Source: Flavobacteriales bacterium UBA1820
GTDB lineage: Bacteria; Bacteroidota; Bacteroidia; Flavobacteriales; UBA1820
NCBI GenBank assembly: GCA_002314265.1
Contig: DCEW01000023.1
Location: forward strand, 272-6,719
DNA: 6,448 nt
Reading direction: 5' to 3'
Shown here: one piece after another, positions 1-6,228 of the stretch
How positions within the stretch are numbered: the first letter of the stretch is position 1
Layout: each line of letters opens with the position of its first letter
Translations under genes and position numbers: made by a program
The notes under the pieces: model-generated
The model's input: the letters and a program-made list of their open reading frames with translations, nothing else
Told to the model about the DNA's origin: nothing
The model's database searches: none

Positions 1-1761
1 GCGCAGACCGCCCTGGTCGGCGATGTTTTCGCCCAGGGTGTAACGGCCGTTGGCATGAACGGTATCGAGAACGATCTTGGACGAGTAGTGTTCGACCAGT
101 TTCTCGGCGCGTTCCTGGAAGGCTTCGGCATCGGCCGCCGTCCACCAGTCGTTCAGGTTGCCGTCTTTGTCGAACTGACGACCCTGGTCGTCGAATCCGT
201 GCGTCATCTCGTGGCCGATCACTACGCCGATCGCTCCGTAGTTGATCGCATCGTCGCCCTCGGGGTAGAAGAACGGAGGCTGAAGGATGGCTGCCGGGAA
301 GCAGATCTCGTTGGTGGTAGGCATGTAGTAGGCATTGACCGTCTGGGGGGTCATCAGCCATTCGTCCTTGTCTACCGGTTTGCCCAGTTTCTCATCGAGC
401 ATCTTCTGGTAGTAGAACTGCGAAACGGCTTTCATGTTGTCGTAGAGCGACAGCGTGGTATCGATGGTCAGTTTGGAGTAGTCCGTCCATTTGTCCGGAT
501 AACCGATCTTCACGTGGAAGGCGGCCAGTTTTTCGCGGGCTTTGGCTTTGGTCGAGTCGCTCATCCATGCCAGCGAATCGATGTGTTCGCCCAGAGCCTT
601 TTGCAGGTTGCCCACCAGTTTGAGCATCCGCTCTTTGGACTGGGGCGGGAAGTAGCGCTGTACGTAGATTTCGCCCAAGGCTTCGCCCATGGTGCCGTTG
701 ATGGTCGAGATGGCGCGTTTCCACAGGGGCTGCTGCTGTTCTACACCGGCCATGGCGCGGCTGTAGAAGTCGAAGCTGGCCGTGGAGAAATCGTCCGAAA
801 GGCTTCCCGTAGAGCCGTCGAGCAGGTTGAAGATCAGGTAGTCTTTCAATTCGTCCATCGAGGCCGAGCGGATGACTTTGTCCATGCCCTTGAAGAAAGG
901 CACCTGATCGACCACCAGGTCTTTGTCCTTTTCCGAAGCAAAGCCCATGCTGTCGAAGTAAACGTCCCAATCGAAAGAATCGGAGAGTTTCTTGAATTCG
1001 GCAAAGCTCATCTTGTTGTAGTTGGCCTGCGGATCGCGGGTCTGCTCGCGGGTGAACTGTATTTTGGCCAGTCCCGTCTCGATCTTCATGACGGCTTTCT
1101 CGGCGCGTTCGGCACGGGCCTGGTCGAAGCCGGCCAACAGGAACAGTTTTTGGATGTATTCCCGGTAGGCTTTCTGGATGCGGAGGGTGTTTTCATCGGA
1201 CTCCAGGTAGTAGTCGCGGTCGCCCATGTTGGTGCCGCCCTGATAAAAGTCGATGATGTTCATCGAGCTGTTCTTGGCATCGGCTCCGATGTATTGTCCG
1301 AAGAAAGTCCCGATACCATTGCGACGCAGCGTAGCGACGGCTTCAGTGAGGGTCTTCTTGTCCTTGATGGCTTCGATGGCAGCGATGTCCGCTTTCAGCG
1401 GCTCGGCACCCAGGGCATTGCGACGGGTGGAGTCCATCTTCATGCGGTAGATGTCGGCGATCTTCTGGGCAACGGAACCCGGTTCGTTGGGTTGGGCAGC
1501 CAGGGAATCGACCAAGCCTTTGAGCTGTTCGCGGTTGTCTTCGGCCAGCTTGTCGAACGAACCGAAACGGGAGTATTCCGCCTTGAGGGGGTTGTTGGCG
1601 ATCCAGCCTCCGCAGGCGTATTGGTAAAAGTCCTCGCCGGGAGCGACCGTGGTGTCCAGATCGGACATGTCCAGTCCCTGTCCCGACTTGGATTGGGAGG
1701 AACATCCGGCGGTGAGCGCCATCACGAGCATGGCTGCCGGAAAGATGAACGGATTTTTCAT
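1..1761 (-). CDS. M13-family zinc metallopeptidase lipoprotein (PepO/neprilysin-like), 3' end cut off by the window
   Basis: Secreted, lipid-anchored zinc endopeptidase of the neprilysin/PepO family (M13), expected to cleave oligopeptides in the periplasm or at the cell surface. The 587 visible residues open with a lipoprotein signal peptide (lipobox LTAGC, Cys20). A long M13 N-terminal domain follows (FYQYACGGW near residue 46), then the catalytic domain. The substrate-binding motif NAYY is at 476-479, the zinc motif HEMTH at 517-521 (ligands H517 and H521, catalytic E518), and ENIAD at 578-582 supplies the third ligand, E578. Family members are about 670-700 residues, so roughly the last 90, with the C-terminal substrate-binding Arg/His region, lie outside the window. 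All catalytic residues seen are intact. I chose the ATG at 1761 because it gives a standard signal peptide (MKNPF...) and has AGAAG just upstream; an in-frame ATG at 1791 would add ten polar residues. The gene is separated from the upstream operon by a terminator and has its own promoter. The family call is secure; the substrate is unknown. Confidence 0.96.
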   Translation of the reverse strand, partial: MKNPFIFPAAMLVMALTAGCSSQSKSGQGLDMSDLDTTVAPGEDFYQYACGGWIANNPLKAEYSRFGSFDKLAEDNREQLKGLVDSLAAQPNEPGSVAQKIADIYRMKMDSTRRNALGAEPLKADIAAIEAIKDKKTLTEAVATLRRNGIGTFFGQYIGADAKNSSMNIIDFYQGGTNMGDRDYYLESDENTLRIQKAYREYIQKLFLLAGFDQARAERAEKAVMKIETGLAKIQFTREQTRDPQANYNKMSFAEFKKLSDSFDWDVYFDSMGFASEKDKDLVVDQVPFFKGMDKVIRSASMDELKDYLIFNLLDGSTGSLSDDFSTASFDFYSRAMAGVEQQQPLWKRAISTINGTMGEALGEIYVQRYFPPQSKERMLKLVGNLQKALGEHIDSLAWMSDSTKAKAREKLAAFHVKIGYPDKWTDYSKLTIDTTLSLYDNMKAVSQFYYQKMLDEKLGKPVDKDEWLMTPQTVNAYYMPTTNEICFPAAILQPPFFYPEGDDAINYGAIGVVIGHEMTHGFDDQGRQFDKDGNLNDWWTAADAEAFQERAEKLVEHYSSKIVLDTVHANGRYTLGENIADQGGLR

Positions 1762-1834
1762 ATCTTCTGAGTTTTGATTGTTGTGATTCATCGTGTTTTT
1801 CTGCTTCGAGGTGCGCGGGCACAAATCGTGGGTG

Positions 1835-1842
1835 CAAAGTTA
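1835..1842 (-). promoter_or_regulatory. Candidate Bacteroidota -7 promoter element for the M13 peptidase gene
   Basis: The minus strand reads TAACTTTG, an exact match to the Bacteroidota -7 consensus TAnnTTTG. The start codon is 73 nt downstream, giving a predicted leader of about 65-70 nt. The -33 element is poor: the nearest T-rich candidate is TTTTCTG at 1865-1871, about 22 nt upstream. It lies between the operon terminator and the peptidase gene, where a promoter is expected. Confidence 0.55.
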
Positions 1843-1857
1843 CGCATTTCCCGGTCA

Positions 1858-1888
1858 GAGTGTGCAGAAAACCTGCTGTTTTTCACTC
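1858..1888. repeat. Nested inverted repeat at the -33 region of the peptidase promoter
   Basis: GAGTG (1858-1862) is inverted as CACTC (1884-1888), and inside it GCAG (1864-1867) is inverted as CTGC (1873-1876). The arms are short and the spacers unequal. It overlaps the place where a -33 element or an operator would sit, but no T-tract follows on either strand that would make it a convincing terminator. A regulatory role is only a possibility. Confidence 0.3.
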
Positions 1889-1965
1889 AGGAACCTGCCC
1901 GGATCTCCTGTTCATCTTTTTGGGAAAGGGGTGTATTTTCAGCGGTAGGCCTCCCGTTCGGGAAG

Positions 1966-1996
1966 AAAAATCCCCTGTTCCATGCGGGAACAGGGG
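1966..1996 (-). terminator. Rho-independent terminator of the methyltransferase operon
   Basis: A perfect 10-bp inverted repeat, CCCCTGTTCC (1972-1981) and GGAACAGGGG (1987-1996), with a 5-nt loop. Read on the minus strand the hairpin is followed by ATTTTTC (the T-run is 1966-1970), as expected of an intrinsic terminator. It begins 26 nt past the stop codon of the last operon gene, so transcription of the four-gene unit should end here, ahead of the peptidase gene. Confidence 0.9.
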
Positions 1997-2022
1997 AAGA
2001 ATACAGGTTGCTGCGATCGATT

Positions 2023-3021
2023 TTATGCCTGCGTTCCCTGAAGGGCGGCATAGAAGGCGGTGATGTTTTCCATCGGGACGCCGGGCGGAACATCGCATCC
2101 GGTCGACAGGACGAAGTTAGGGTATCCGGCGGTGCGCTGGAGCAACTCGGCCACTTGTGCGGCTACTTGGCTGGCAGATGACATTTTCAGGACCCCCGCG
2201 GGGTCGAGGTTTCCCATGACCAGCGTGTGGGAAGGACATCCTTTCAGTGCTTCTACCATGTCGATCCGGTTGCCGAAATGATAGCCTTTGGCTCCGGTGG
2301 CCACCATTGCTTCGGTACACTGTCCGCTGTTTCCGCAGTTGTGCAGGATTATGGCGAAGTGTTCATCCTGGACTTTTTCGATGATCTGGCGGACGTACAC
2401 CGAGGAGTACGTCATGCAGTCTTCGTTGGACAGGAGTCCGGCCGCCGGTTCGGCCATCACCACGCCGGCCGCACCGGTTTTTTTGATCGCCTGGCAGTAC
2501 CGGAGGATGAATTCCGTGCACTTTTCCAGCAGGGCTTTTACCGTATCGGGTTCCAGGTACATGGCCATCATCAGTTCCGTCATGTCGAACAGTCGGGCGG
2601 CCAGGGAGTACGGACCGATACAGCCGGGGAGTACCGGCTTGTCGAGGTTTTCGACGGCCAGGGAACTGGCTTTCAGGTATTCCGGTACGCGAGCGGCGTC
2701 GATCTCGGGTACCTTTAAGGCGGCCACGTCGGCTGCACCGCTGATCAGGCGGCCGGTAACGCTGGGAACTTCGTCATCGGGCATGTACAAGCTTGCTCCG
2801 AAGGCTTCCGCTTCGACCGTCAGGTCCATGATCATGGTTACGGCGGCCGATTGGGGAAAGCGTTCGTTCAAGGCTGCGATGGCGCGGTAGTGGGTTTGTC
2901 CGTCCGTTAAGGCATCTTTTACCTTTTTCCCCAACAGTTCTATCCCCGGGTGGGTCATGATGGGGATGGCTACGGTTTTTCCCGTTTCGATGATCTGTTT
3001 GATCCACTGATCGGTATTCAT
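2023..3021 (-). CDS. URO-D-fold zinc methyltransferase, MtaA/MtbA-like (second methyltransferase of the operon)
   Basis: A 332-residue protein of the uroporphyrinogen decarboxylase fold, in the branch that acts as methylcobalamin:thiol methyltransferase (MtaA/MtbA/CmuA-like), not as a heme enzyme. The family's zinc pattern H-x-C...C is visible: H227-N-C229 at the end of a beta strand (AIILHNCG) and C309 in the late STGCDVPP motif. The N-terminal IPIMTHPG stretch and the DLTVEAEAFGA segment (66-76) also fit this branch. In such enzymes zinc activates a thiol that takes a methyl group from a methyl-corrinoid protein; the thiol is coenzyme M in methanogens. A bacterium of this type would probably use another acceptor, homocysteine being one candidate (inference). 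The start at 3021 gives the usual family length and a 22-bp gap. A longer in-frame version from 3096 would overlap the upstream gene by 53 nt and add a polar, unconserved-looking tail, so I reject it. It is the last gene of the operon. Confidence 0.9.
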   Translation of the reverse strand: MNTDQWIKQIIETGKTVAIPIMTHPGIELLGKKVKDALTDGQTHYRAIAALNERFPQSAAVTMIMDLTVEAEAFGASLYMPDDEVPSVTGRLISGAADVAALKVPEIDAARVPEYLKASSLAVENLDKPVLPGCIGPYSLAARLFDMTELMMAMYLEPDTVKALLEKCTEFILRYCQAIKKTGAAGVVMAEPAAGLLSNEDCMTYSSVYVRQIIEKVQDEHFAIILHNCGNSGQCTEAMVATGAKGYHFGNRIDMVEALKGCPSHTLVMGNLDPAGVLKMSSASQVAAQVAELLQRTAGYPNFVLSTGCDVPPGVPMENITAFYAALQGTQA

Positions 3022-3043
3022 CTTGTGATGTTTTGTCGCGTTT

Positions 3044-3721
3044 TTATCGTTCTCGGTTTTTGTAACAATCTCGTCGCCCGCACATTTTGCATCCATAGGC
3101 TTGTTTGCGGATTTCGGGTCCCAGGCCGATGATGCCGCTCACGGACTTGATGGGGGTCATTAGACAGGAGGCGTTCAGGCGGACCACTTGCGGGTCGGGA
3201 TGCAGCAGAGCGAAGACTTTTTCCTGTTCGGAAATATCCCATCCGCAGTATCCCGGGCTGTAAGGATAGCTGATGTATTCTCCGGCGGGCAACTGTGTTT
3301 CTATCCGGGCGCAGAGAGCGCGAACGGAGGCCTCGGCAATGGCCGTACCCAAAGTATCCAGAAGAAAGGCTCGGTAGATGTCTTCCTTGGCTTCCTGTTG
3401 CAGTTTTTCGAAACCGAAACCTGCCGTGACAATGAACAAGGCGTACCGGCTGGCCGGGCGGATGGCCGAAGCGATGATGCCTCCGGCATGGAAACAAGTG
3501 TCTCCTGCCTGGAGCATTCCTCCCCGGGAAGGGCCTGCGGGCAGGTAGCGCACGTAGTAATGCGGTGTGCATACCTGAGCGATCTCCTGTTTCAGCTCCG
3601 CGAGCGTGGCTTCCATCTCCGGGGTGGGGCGATAGCTTCTTCCCATCGGGAGATAGATGTCGTCCGGATCCAGTTCCAGCGAGGAAAAGTCCAGGTCGCC
3701 TTGTTCGATCGGGGATTCCAT
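3044..3721 (-). CDS. Stand-alone MetH reactivation-domain-like protein with C-terminal Cys cluster
   Basis: A 225-residue soluble protein resembling the vitamin B12-dependent methionine synthase (MetH) activation domain. Two signature segments are recognisable. YSPGYCGWDISEQEK (154-168) is the counterpart of the MetH AdoMet-binding PGYP...DH..K motif, and LMTPIKSVSGIIGLG (187-201) is the counterpart of MetH's M.P.ASVSG motif. In MetH this domain binds AdoMet and, with an electron donor, re-methylates cobalamin that has oxidised to Co(II). By analogy this protein would repair the corrinoid protein encoded just upstream. The C terminus carries C211-x2-C214-x4-C219 and a basic tail (YKNRER), absent from classical MetH; it could bind metal or an Fe-S cluster. 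Its ATG shares one base with the upstream stop codon (TGATG), which points to translational coupling. No RamA-type ferredoxin-like activase is present in the window. The family is fairly certain; the partner is inferred from context. Confidence 0.85.
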   Translation of the reverse strand: MESPIEQGDLDFSSLELDPDDIYLPMGRSYRPTPEMEATLAELKQEIAQVCTPHYYVRYLPAGPSRGGMLQAGDTCFHAGGIIASAIRPASRYALFIVTAGFGFEKLQQEAKEDIYRAFLLDTLGTAIAEASVRALCARIETQLPAGEYISYPYSPGYCGWDISEQEKVFALLHPDPQVVRLNASCLMTPIKSVSGIIGLGPEIRKQAYGCKMCGRRDCYKNRER

Positions 3722-4362
3722 CAGCGGGCGTTTACCAGGGCTTTGGCTACGGCAACAGCTCCGTTGGCGTTGTCGGAATAGGCATCTGCATGGATGGACT
3801 CGGCATATTCCCGGCTGATGGGTGCTCCACCGACCATGACTTTCACTTTTCCGTTCAGGTCCGAGGAGTGAACGGCGTCGATGATCTCCTTCATGCGTTC
3901 CATCGTGGTGGTCAGCAAGGCCGAAAGGCAGATGATGTCGGCTTTTTCTTCGCGGGCTACCGAGAGGAAGCGTTCGCAGGGGATGTCCACCCCGAGGTTG
4001 ATGATCTCGAAACCGCAGCCTTCCAGCATGGAGGCCACCAGGTTTTTCCCGATGTCGTGCAGGTCGCCTTGTACGGTGCCGATGACCACTTTACCGATGT
4101 ATGCGTCGCTCTCGCCCTTCATCAGGGGTTTGAGGACTTCCATGGCCCCTTTCATGGCGCGGGCGCTCATCAGCAGGTTGGGAACGAAGGCTTTCCCGGC
4201 TTCAAACCGGGCTCCGATCTCTTCCATGGCCTTGATCATATATCCGTTGATGATGTCGTTGGGGGAAACTCCTTCTTCGACAGCGGCACGTGTGGTGTCG
4301 ACCGCCAGTTTCAGATCGCCGCCCAGGACGGCGGTGTATATCTGGTTCAGATCCGTATTCAT
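3721..4362 (-). CDS. Corrinoid (cobalamin-binding) methyl-carrier protein, MtaC/MtbC/MetH-like
   Basis: A 213-residue two-domain methyl carrier. Residues 1-85 form the helical cap module (KAMEEIGARFEAGKAFVPNLLMSARAM). Residues 90-213 form the Rossmann-like B12-binding domain. Its hallmark is D100-L-H102-D-I-G105 (D-x-H-x-x-G), in which H102 is the lower axial cobalt ligand. The later S147-x-L and V-G-G-A (177-180) loops hold the nucleotide tail of the cofactor. The length and layout match MtaC, MttC and similar carriers. Its role is to take a methyl group on Co(I) from one methyltransferase and give it to another; its neighbours are two such enzymes and a reactivase. The ATG at 4362 lies 32 bp after the upstream stop, behind an A-rich leader with a weak AGAGA. 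The reading frame stays open far upstream to 5619, but that part lies antisense-free inside the 381-aa gene in a different frame and is only a shadow, not a fused domain. Confidence 0.94.
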   Translation of the reverse strand: MNTDLNQIYTAVLGGDLKLAVDTTRAAVEEGVSPNDIINGYMIKAMEEIGARFEAGKAFVPNLLMSARAMKGAMEVLKPLMKGESDAYIGKVVIGTVQGDLHDIGKNLVASMLEGCGFEIINLGVDIPCERFLSVAREEKADIICLSALLTTTMERMKEIIDAVHSSDLNGKVKVMVGGAPISREYAESIHADAYSDNANGAVAVAKALVNAR

Positions 4363-4394
4363 TTCTCTTTTTGAAAAAACAGATTGTTGTAGTT

Positions 4395-5540
4395 TTAGTA
4401 ATATCCTTGTTCTTCTACGAGTTGGGAGAGCATCAGCAGGTGCTCTTTGCTCACCTTGGGGGCAATGGAGCAGGCGGTACTCAGGATAAATCCTTTTCCT
4501 TTCCGTTTGCCGATCTCGATGATTTTCCCTACGTCGCGGCGAACCTTCTCGTCGTCCCCCAGCAGCAGGGTGTTGACCGAGTCGATGTTGCCTTTGATAA
4601 AGATCCGGTCGCCTACCCGGTTGAAGGCGTCTTCGAGATCGACGTTCCCTACGGGCGGGGGATCGAGGCATTCCAATCCCGAAAGACCGCTCTCGCACAT
4701 CACTTCCAGACGGTCGCCGATCGACCCGCAGGTGTGGATGTAGGCGTGTTTGCCCGTTTGACGGATGGCCTGTACGATTTGTTTCTCGAAAGGCAGTACG
4801 AACTGGCGGTAGAAATCGGTCGAGATAAAGCCCATCCCAGCAAAGGGCGAGGAAATCTTGATGGCGTCGATGTCCTTTTGGCACATGGCAACCGCCAGAT
4901 CCCGGATCATGACCGTGTATTTGGCCAGGATCTTTTCGCATTTTTCCGGATCGAGCATCATAGCGATCAGGCCGTTTTCGTAACCCAGCGTGTCCAGGAA
5001 GTAATCCAATGGCGAGGTGATCTCTCCATGGATGGAATATTCTCCGGCGGTCTTTTCCTGGAGATAGTCGAAGATGCCGAAAAGGTTGTCCCGGTCGAGG
5101 TGGAAATACAGATTGTGCGACACCGGGATATAGTCCAGGGTGTCGGGGATGTCCTTGTCTATGTCGATGCTTTCGATGTCCTTGTTCGGGCGGGGCTGCA
5201 GGAAGGTAACCATCGGCAGGTCTTCCCAGCTGTGGAGTTCCTTGCGGTCGGGATACTGCAGCTCGACCCGCCCTTTGCCGAGGTCCTTGCGGGCGATGAG
5301 GTCTTTTTTCCAGTAGTCGGAGTGTCCGTGCAGGCTCACCAGGATGCCGTCGAAGTGGAATCTTTGGCATAGTTCGATCAGGCCGTCGGCAAAGGTCTTC
5401 TGGTCGTACCAGAATGCGACGGGATCGGGGTGCAGTTGATTCATCATGGCGCCGATGCTGAATTGGCACATCAGGGGCACCCGGTCGGGTTTTTGAAGGT
5501 TCATGGCGGCGACCACCCGCTCTCTGTGGGATGTACTCAT
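4395..5540 (-). CDS. URO-D-fold zinc methyltransferase, probable substrate:corrinoid methyltransferase (first gene of the operon)
   Basis: A 381-residue soluble protein of the uroporphyrinogen decarboxylase/MtaA-CmuA superfamily. It starts with a family-typical helix and strand (HRERVVAAMNLQKPDRVPLM) and carries the zinc pattern H269-T-C271 (AYIHTCGS) and C357 (STACSIAP), so it should be a zinc methyltransferase and not a heme-pathway decarboxylase. It is about 50 residues longer than the paralogue at the other end of the operon and clearly diverged from it. The extra length is mostly in the region 75-150, which would sit near the active-site mouth. Being immediately upstream of the corrinoid gene, it is the better candidate for the enzyme that demethylates the substrate and loads the corrinoid protein; the substrate (a methyl ether, methyl thiol or methylamine, for example) is unknown. 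The ATG at 5540 follows a leader with no Shine-Dalgarno site (AAAAAAACTACCT). The assignment of roles between the two paralogues is inference. Confidence 0.88.
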   Translation of the reverse strand: MSTSHRERVVAAMNLQKPDRVPLMCQFSIGAMMNQLHPDPVAFWYDQKTFADGLIELCQRFHFDGILVSLHGHSDYWKKDLIARKDLGKGRVELQYPDRKELHSWEDLPMVTFLQPRPNKDIESIDIDKDIPDTLDYIPVSHNLYFHLDRDNLFGIFDYLQEKTAGEYSIHGEITSPLDYFLDTLGYENGLIAMMLDPEKCEKILAKYTVMIRDLAVAMCQKDIDAIKISSPFAGMGFISTDFYRQFVLPFEKQIVQAIRQTGKHAYIHTCGSIGDRLEVMCESGLSGLECLDPPPVGNVDLEDAFNRVGDRIFIKGNIDSVNTLLLGDDEKVRRDVGKIIEIGKRKGKGFILSTACSIAPKVSKEHLLMLSQLVEEQGYY

Positions 5541-5561
5541 AGGTAGTTTTTTTACGATTTA

Positions 5562-5575
5562 TCGCTGCAAAGCGA
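5562..5575 (-). other. Small hairpin in the predicted operon leader
   Basis: The minus strand reads TCGCT-TTGC-AGCGA, a 5-bp stem with a tetraloop that extends by one G-U pair. It lies inside the short predicted 5' leader, 21 nt before the start codon, followed by an A-rich single-stranded run. It could affect mRNA stability or ribosome access; no known riboswitch fits in a leader this short. Confidence 0.35.
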
Positions 5576-5588
5576 CGGCGATGGGATA

Positions 5589-5619
5589 CAAAAGTAGGAA
5601 AAGCCGAGCGCAGCAACAA
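5589..5619 (-). promoter_or_regulatory. Candidate Bacteroidota promoter of the four-gene methyltransferase operon
   Basis: On the minus strand, TACTTTTG (5596 down to 5589) matches the -7 consensus TAnnTTTG exactly. TTG at 5617-5619, inside CTTGTTG, lies 20 nt upstream and fits a -33 element. The predicted start of transcription is near 5583, about 43 nt before the ATG at 5540. No other such match stands between this and the previous gene. Confidence 0.65.
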
Positions 5620-5799
5620 GGGAAAAACAGAGTTTTCACCGGGTCGTAGCCAAGGTATCGCCGGAAAACAACGATTTTAGCCCAATAATACTTTCAAATG
5701 CATGAGAATGTCCACAACAAGAGCAGCACATGCCAACAGGATGTGCCCCCTCCCTCCTTCTCGACAATTGATGTCAGCTTTCCTGAAAAAGGTAGTCGC
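5597..5799. other. Intergenic stretch upstream of the operon promoter
   Basis: No coding potential on either strand. It is richer in A/T than the operon. It contains one 6-bp inverted repeat (GCACAT 5726-5731 / ATGTGC 5741-5746) and, on the minus strand, a G-rich run at 5746-5758. I looked for the B12 box of a cobalamin riboswitch (GCCACTG) on the operon strand and did not find it. There is no tRNA. Confidence 0.5.
5726..5746 (-). terminator. Weak hairpin downstream of the small secreted-protein gene, possible terminator
   Basis: GCACAT (5726-5731) and ATGTGC (5741-5746) form a 6-bp stem with a 9-nt loop, 54 nt past the stop codon at 5800. The sequence that follows on the minus strand (TGCTCTTGTTG) is only moderately T-rich, so termination would be inefficient. 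It is the only terminator-like structure between the two genes. Confidence 0.25.
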
Positions 5800-6177
5800 T
5801 CAATCCAAAAAAATGACTTCGCCGAGCGTGTAGCCATAACGGGATGTAATGCGTAAAACAGCTTTGTCCCTTATGGCATACTCATAACAATATCGGGTTT
5901 CAATATACTGTGAAGTCCCGCATATCTGATAAAAATTCCCATCGACCCGCGTCAGTTCCACCTCGAAATTGCCGGTTTGAAATTTAGCCGGAACCAGCAC
6001 CGCCTCAGCGTCCGTTATGTTGCCATACGAATCCACCGCCTTGGCTCCATCTTCCAATTCTATTTTTTCGTATATCCCAGCAATATCATAGCTGTCGTTT
6101 GAACTTGTTGATGAGGGGTAGTTGGCAAAGACAGGGATACAAACGGCCAACAATACAATGCGCAAAATCTTTTTCAT
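5800..6177 (-). CDS. Small secreted protein of unknown function
   Basis: I do not recognise this 125-residue protein. It starts MKKILRIVLLAVCIPVFA, a clean Sec signal peptide with a likely signal peptidase I cut after Ala18 (V-F-A). The only cysteine there (C13) has Val at -1, so it is not a lipobox. The mature part of about 107 residues begins with a Ser/Asn-rich linker and then DIAGIYEK. It continues as alternating polar/hydrophobic stretches (FEVELTRV, NFYQIC, YCYEYAI, AVLRITSRYG, EVIFLD), which suggests a small beta-sheet protein. C86 and C97 could form a disulfide after export. The opening D-x-x-G-x-Y followed by strands is faintly like small lipocalin-like domains, but that is too weak to name. 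The gene is more A/T-rich than its neighbours, has its own candidate promoter, and is separated from the operon by 259 bp, so no functional link is implied. Signal peptide and frame make a real gene likely. Confidence 0.75.
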   Translation of the reverse strand: MKKILRIVLLAVCIPVFANYPSSTSSNDSYDIAGIYEKIELEDGAKAVDSYGNITDAEAVLVPAKFQTGNFEVELTRVDGNFYQICGTSQYIETRYCYEYAIRDKAVLRITSRYGYTLGEVIFLD

Positions 6178-6228
6178 GACTTAAGGTGTTTAGTTGTGGC
6201 TAATATGCGATAAGTATCAGTACAGTAG

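Noticed and set aside
55..1770. A 571-codon open frame on the plus strand across the M13 peptidase gene
   Set aside because: It is antisense to a gene with intact lipobox, HExxH and ENxxD motifs. Its translation is rich in V, G, F and H with no recognisable motif, a common artefact opposite GC-rich coding DNA.
1774..2181. Several small plus- and minus-strand frames around the operon terminator
   Set aside because: They run through the terminator hairpin and promoter region, contradict each other and show no motif or ribosome site.
3022..3096. Longer N terminus for the 332-aa methyltransferase
   Set aside because: The added 25 residues are polar and overlap the Cys-rich tail of the upstream gene by 53 nt. 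The ATG at 3021 gives normal family length and a normal intergenic gap.
4290..5372. A 360-codon plus-strand frame opposite the first methyltransferase
   Set aside because: Antisense shadow of a gene with clear family motifs; its composition is biased and no domain is recognisable.
2023..5540. Reading the two URO-D proteins as HemE (heme biosynthesis)
   Set aside because: Both carry the H-x-C...C zinc pattern of MtaA-type methyltransferases and flank a corrinoid protein; no other heme gene is present.
3721..5619. A 632-codon frame suggesting a large N-terminal fusion to the corrinoid protein
   Set aside because: The part upstream of 4362 is an Arg/Pro-rich out-of-frame reading of the 381-aa methyltransferase gene, which has its own start, stop and zinc motif. 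The corrinoid protein is complete from 4362.
5746..5758. G-rich run on the minus strand as a possible G-quadruplex
   Set aside because: Only about three G-tracts of uneven length are present, short of the four needed for a simple intramolecular quadruplex.
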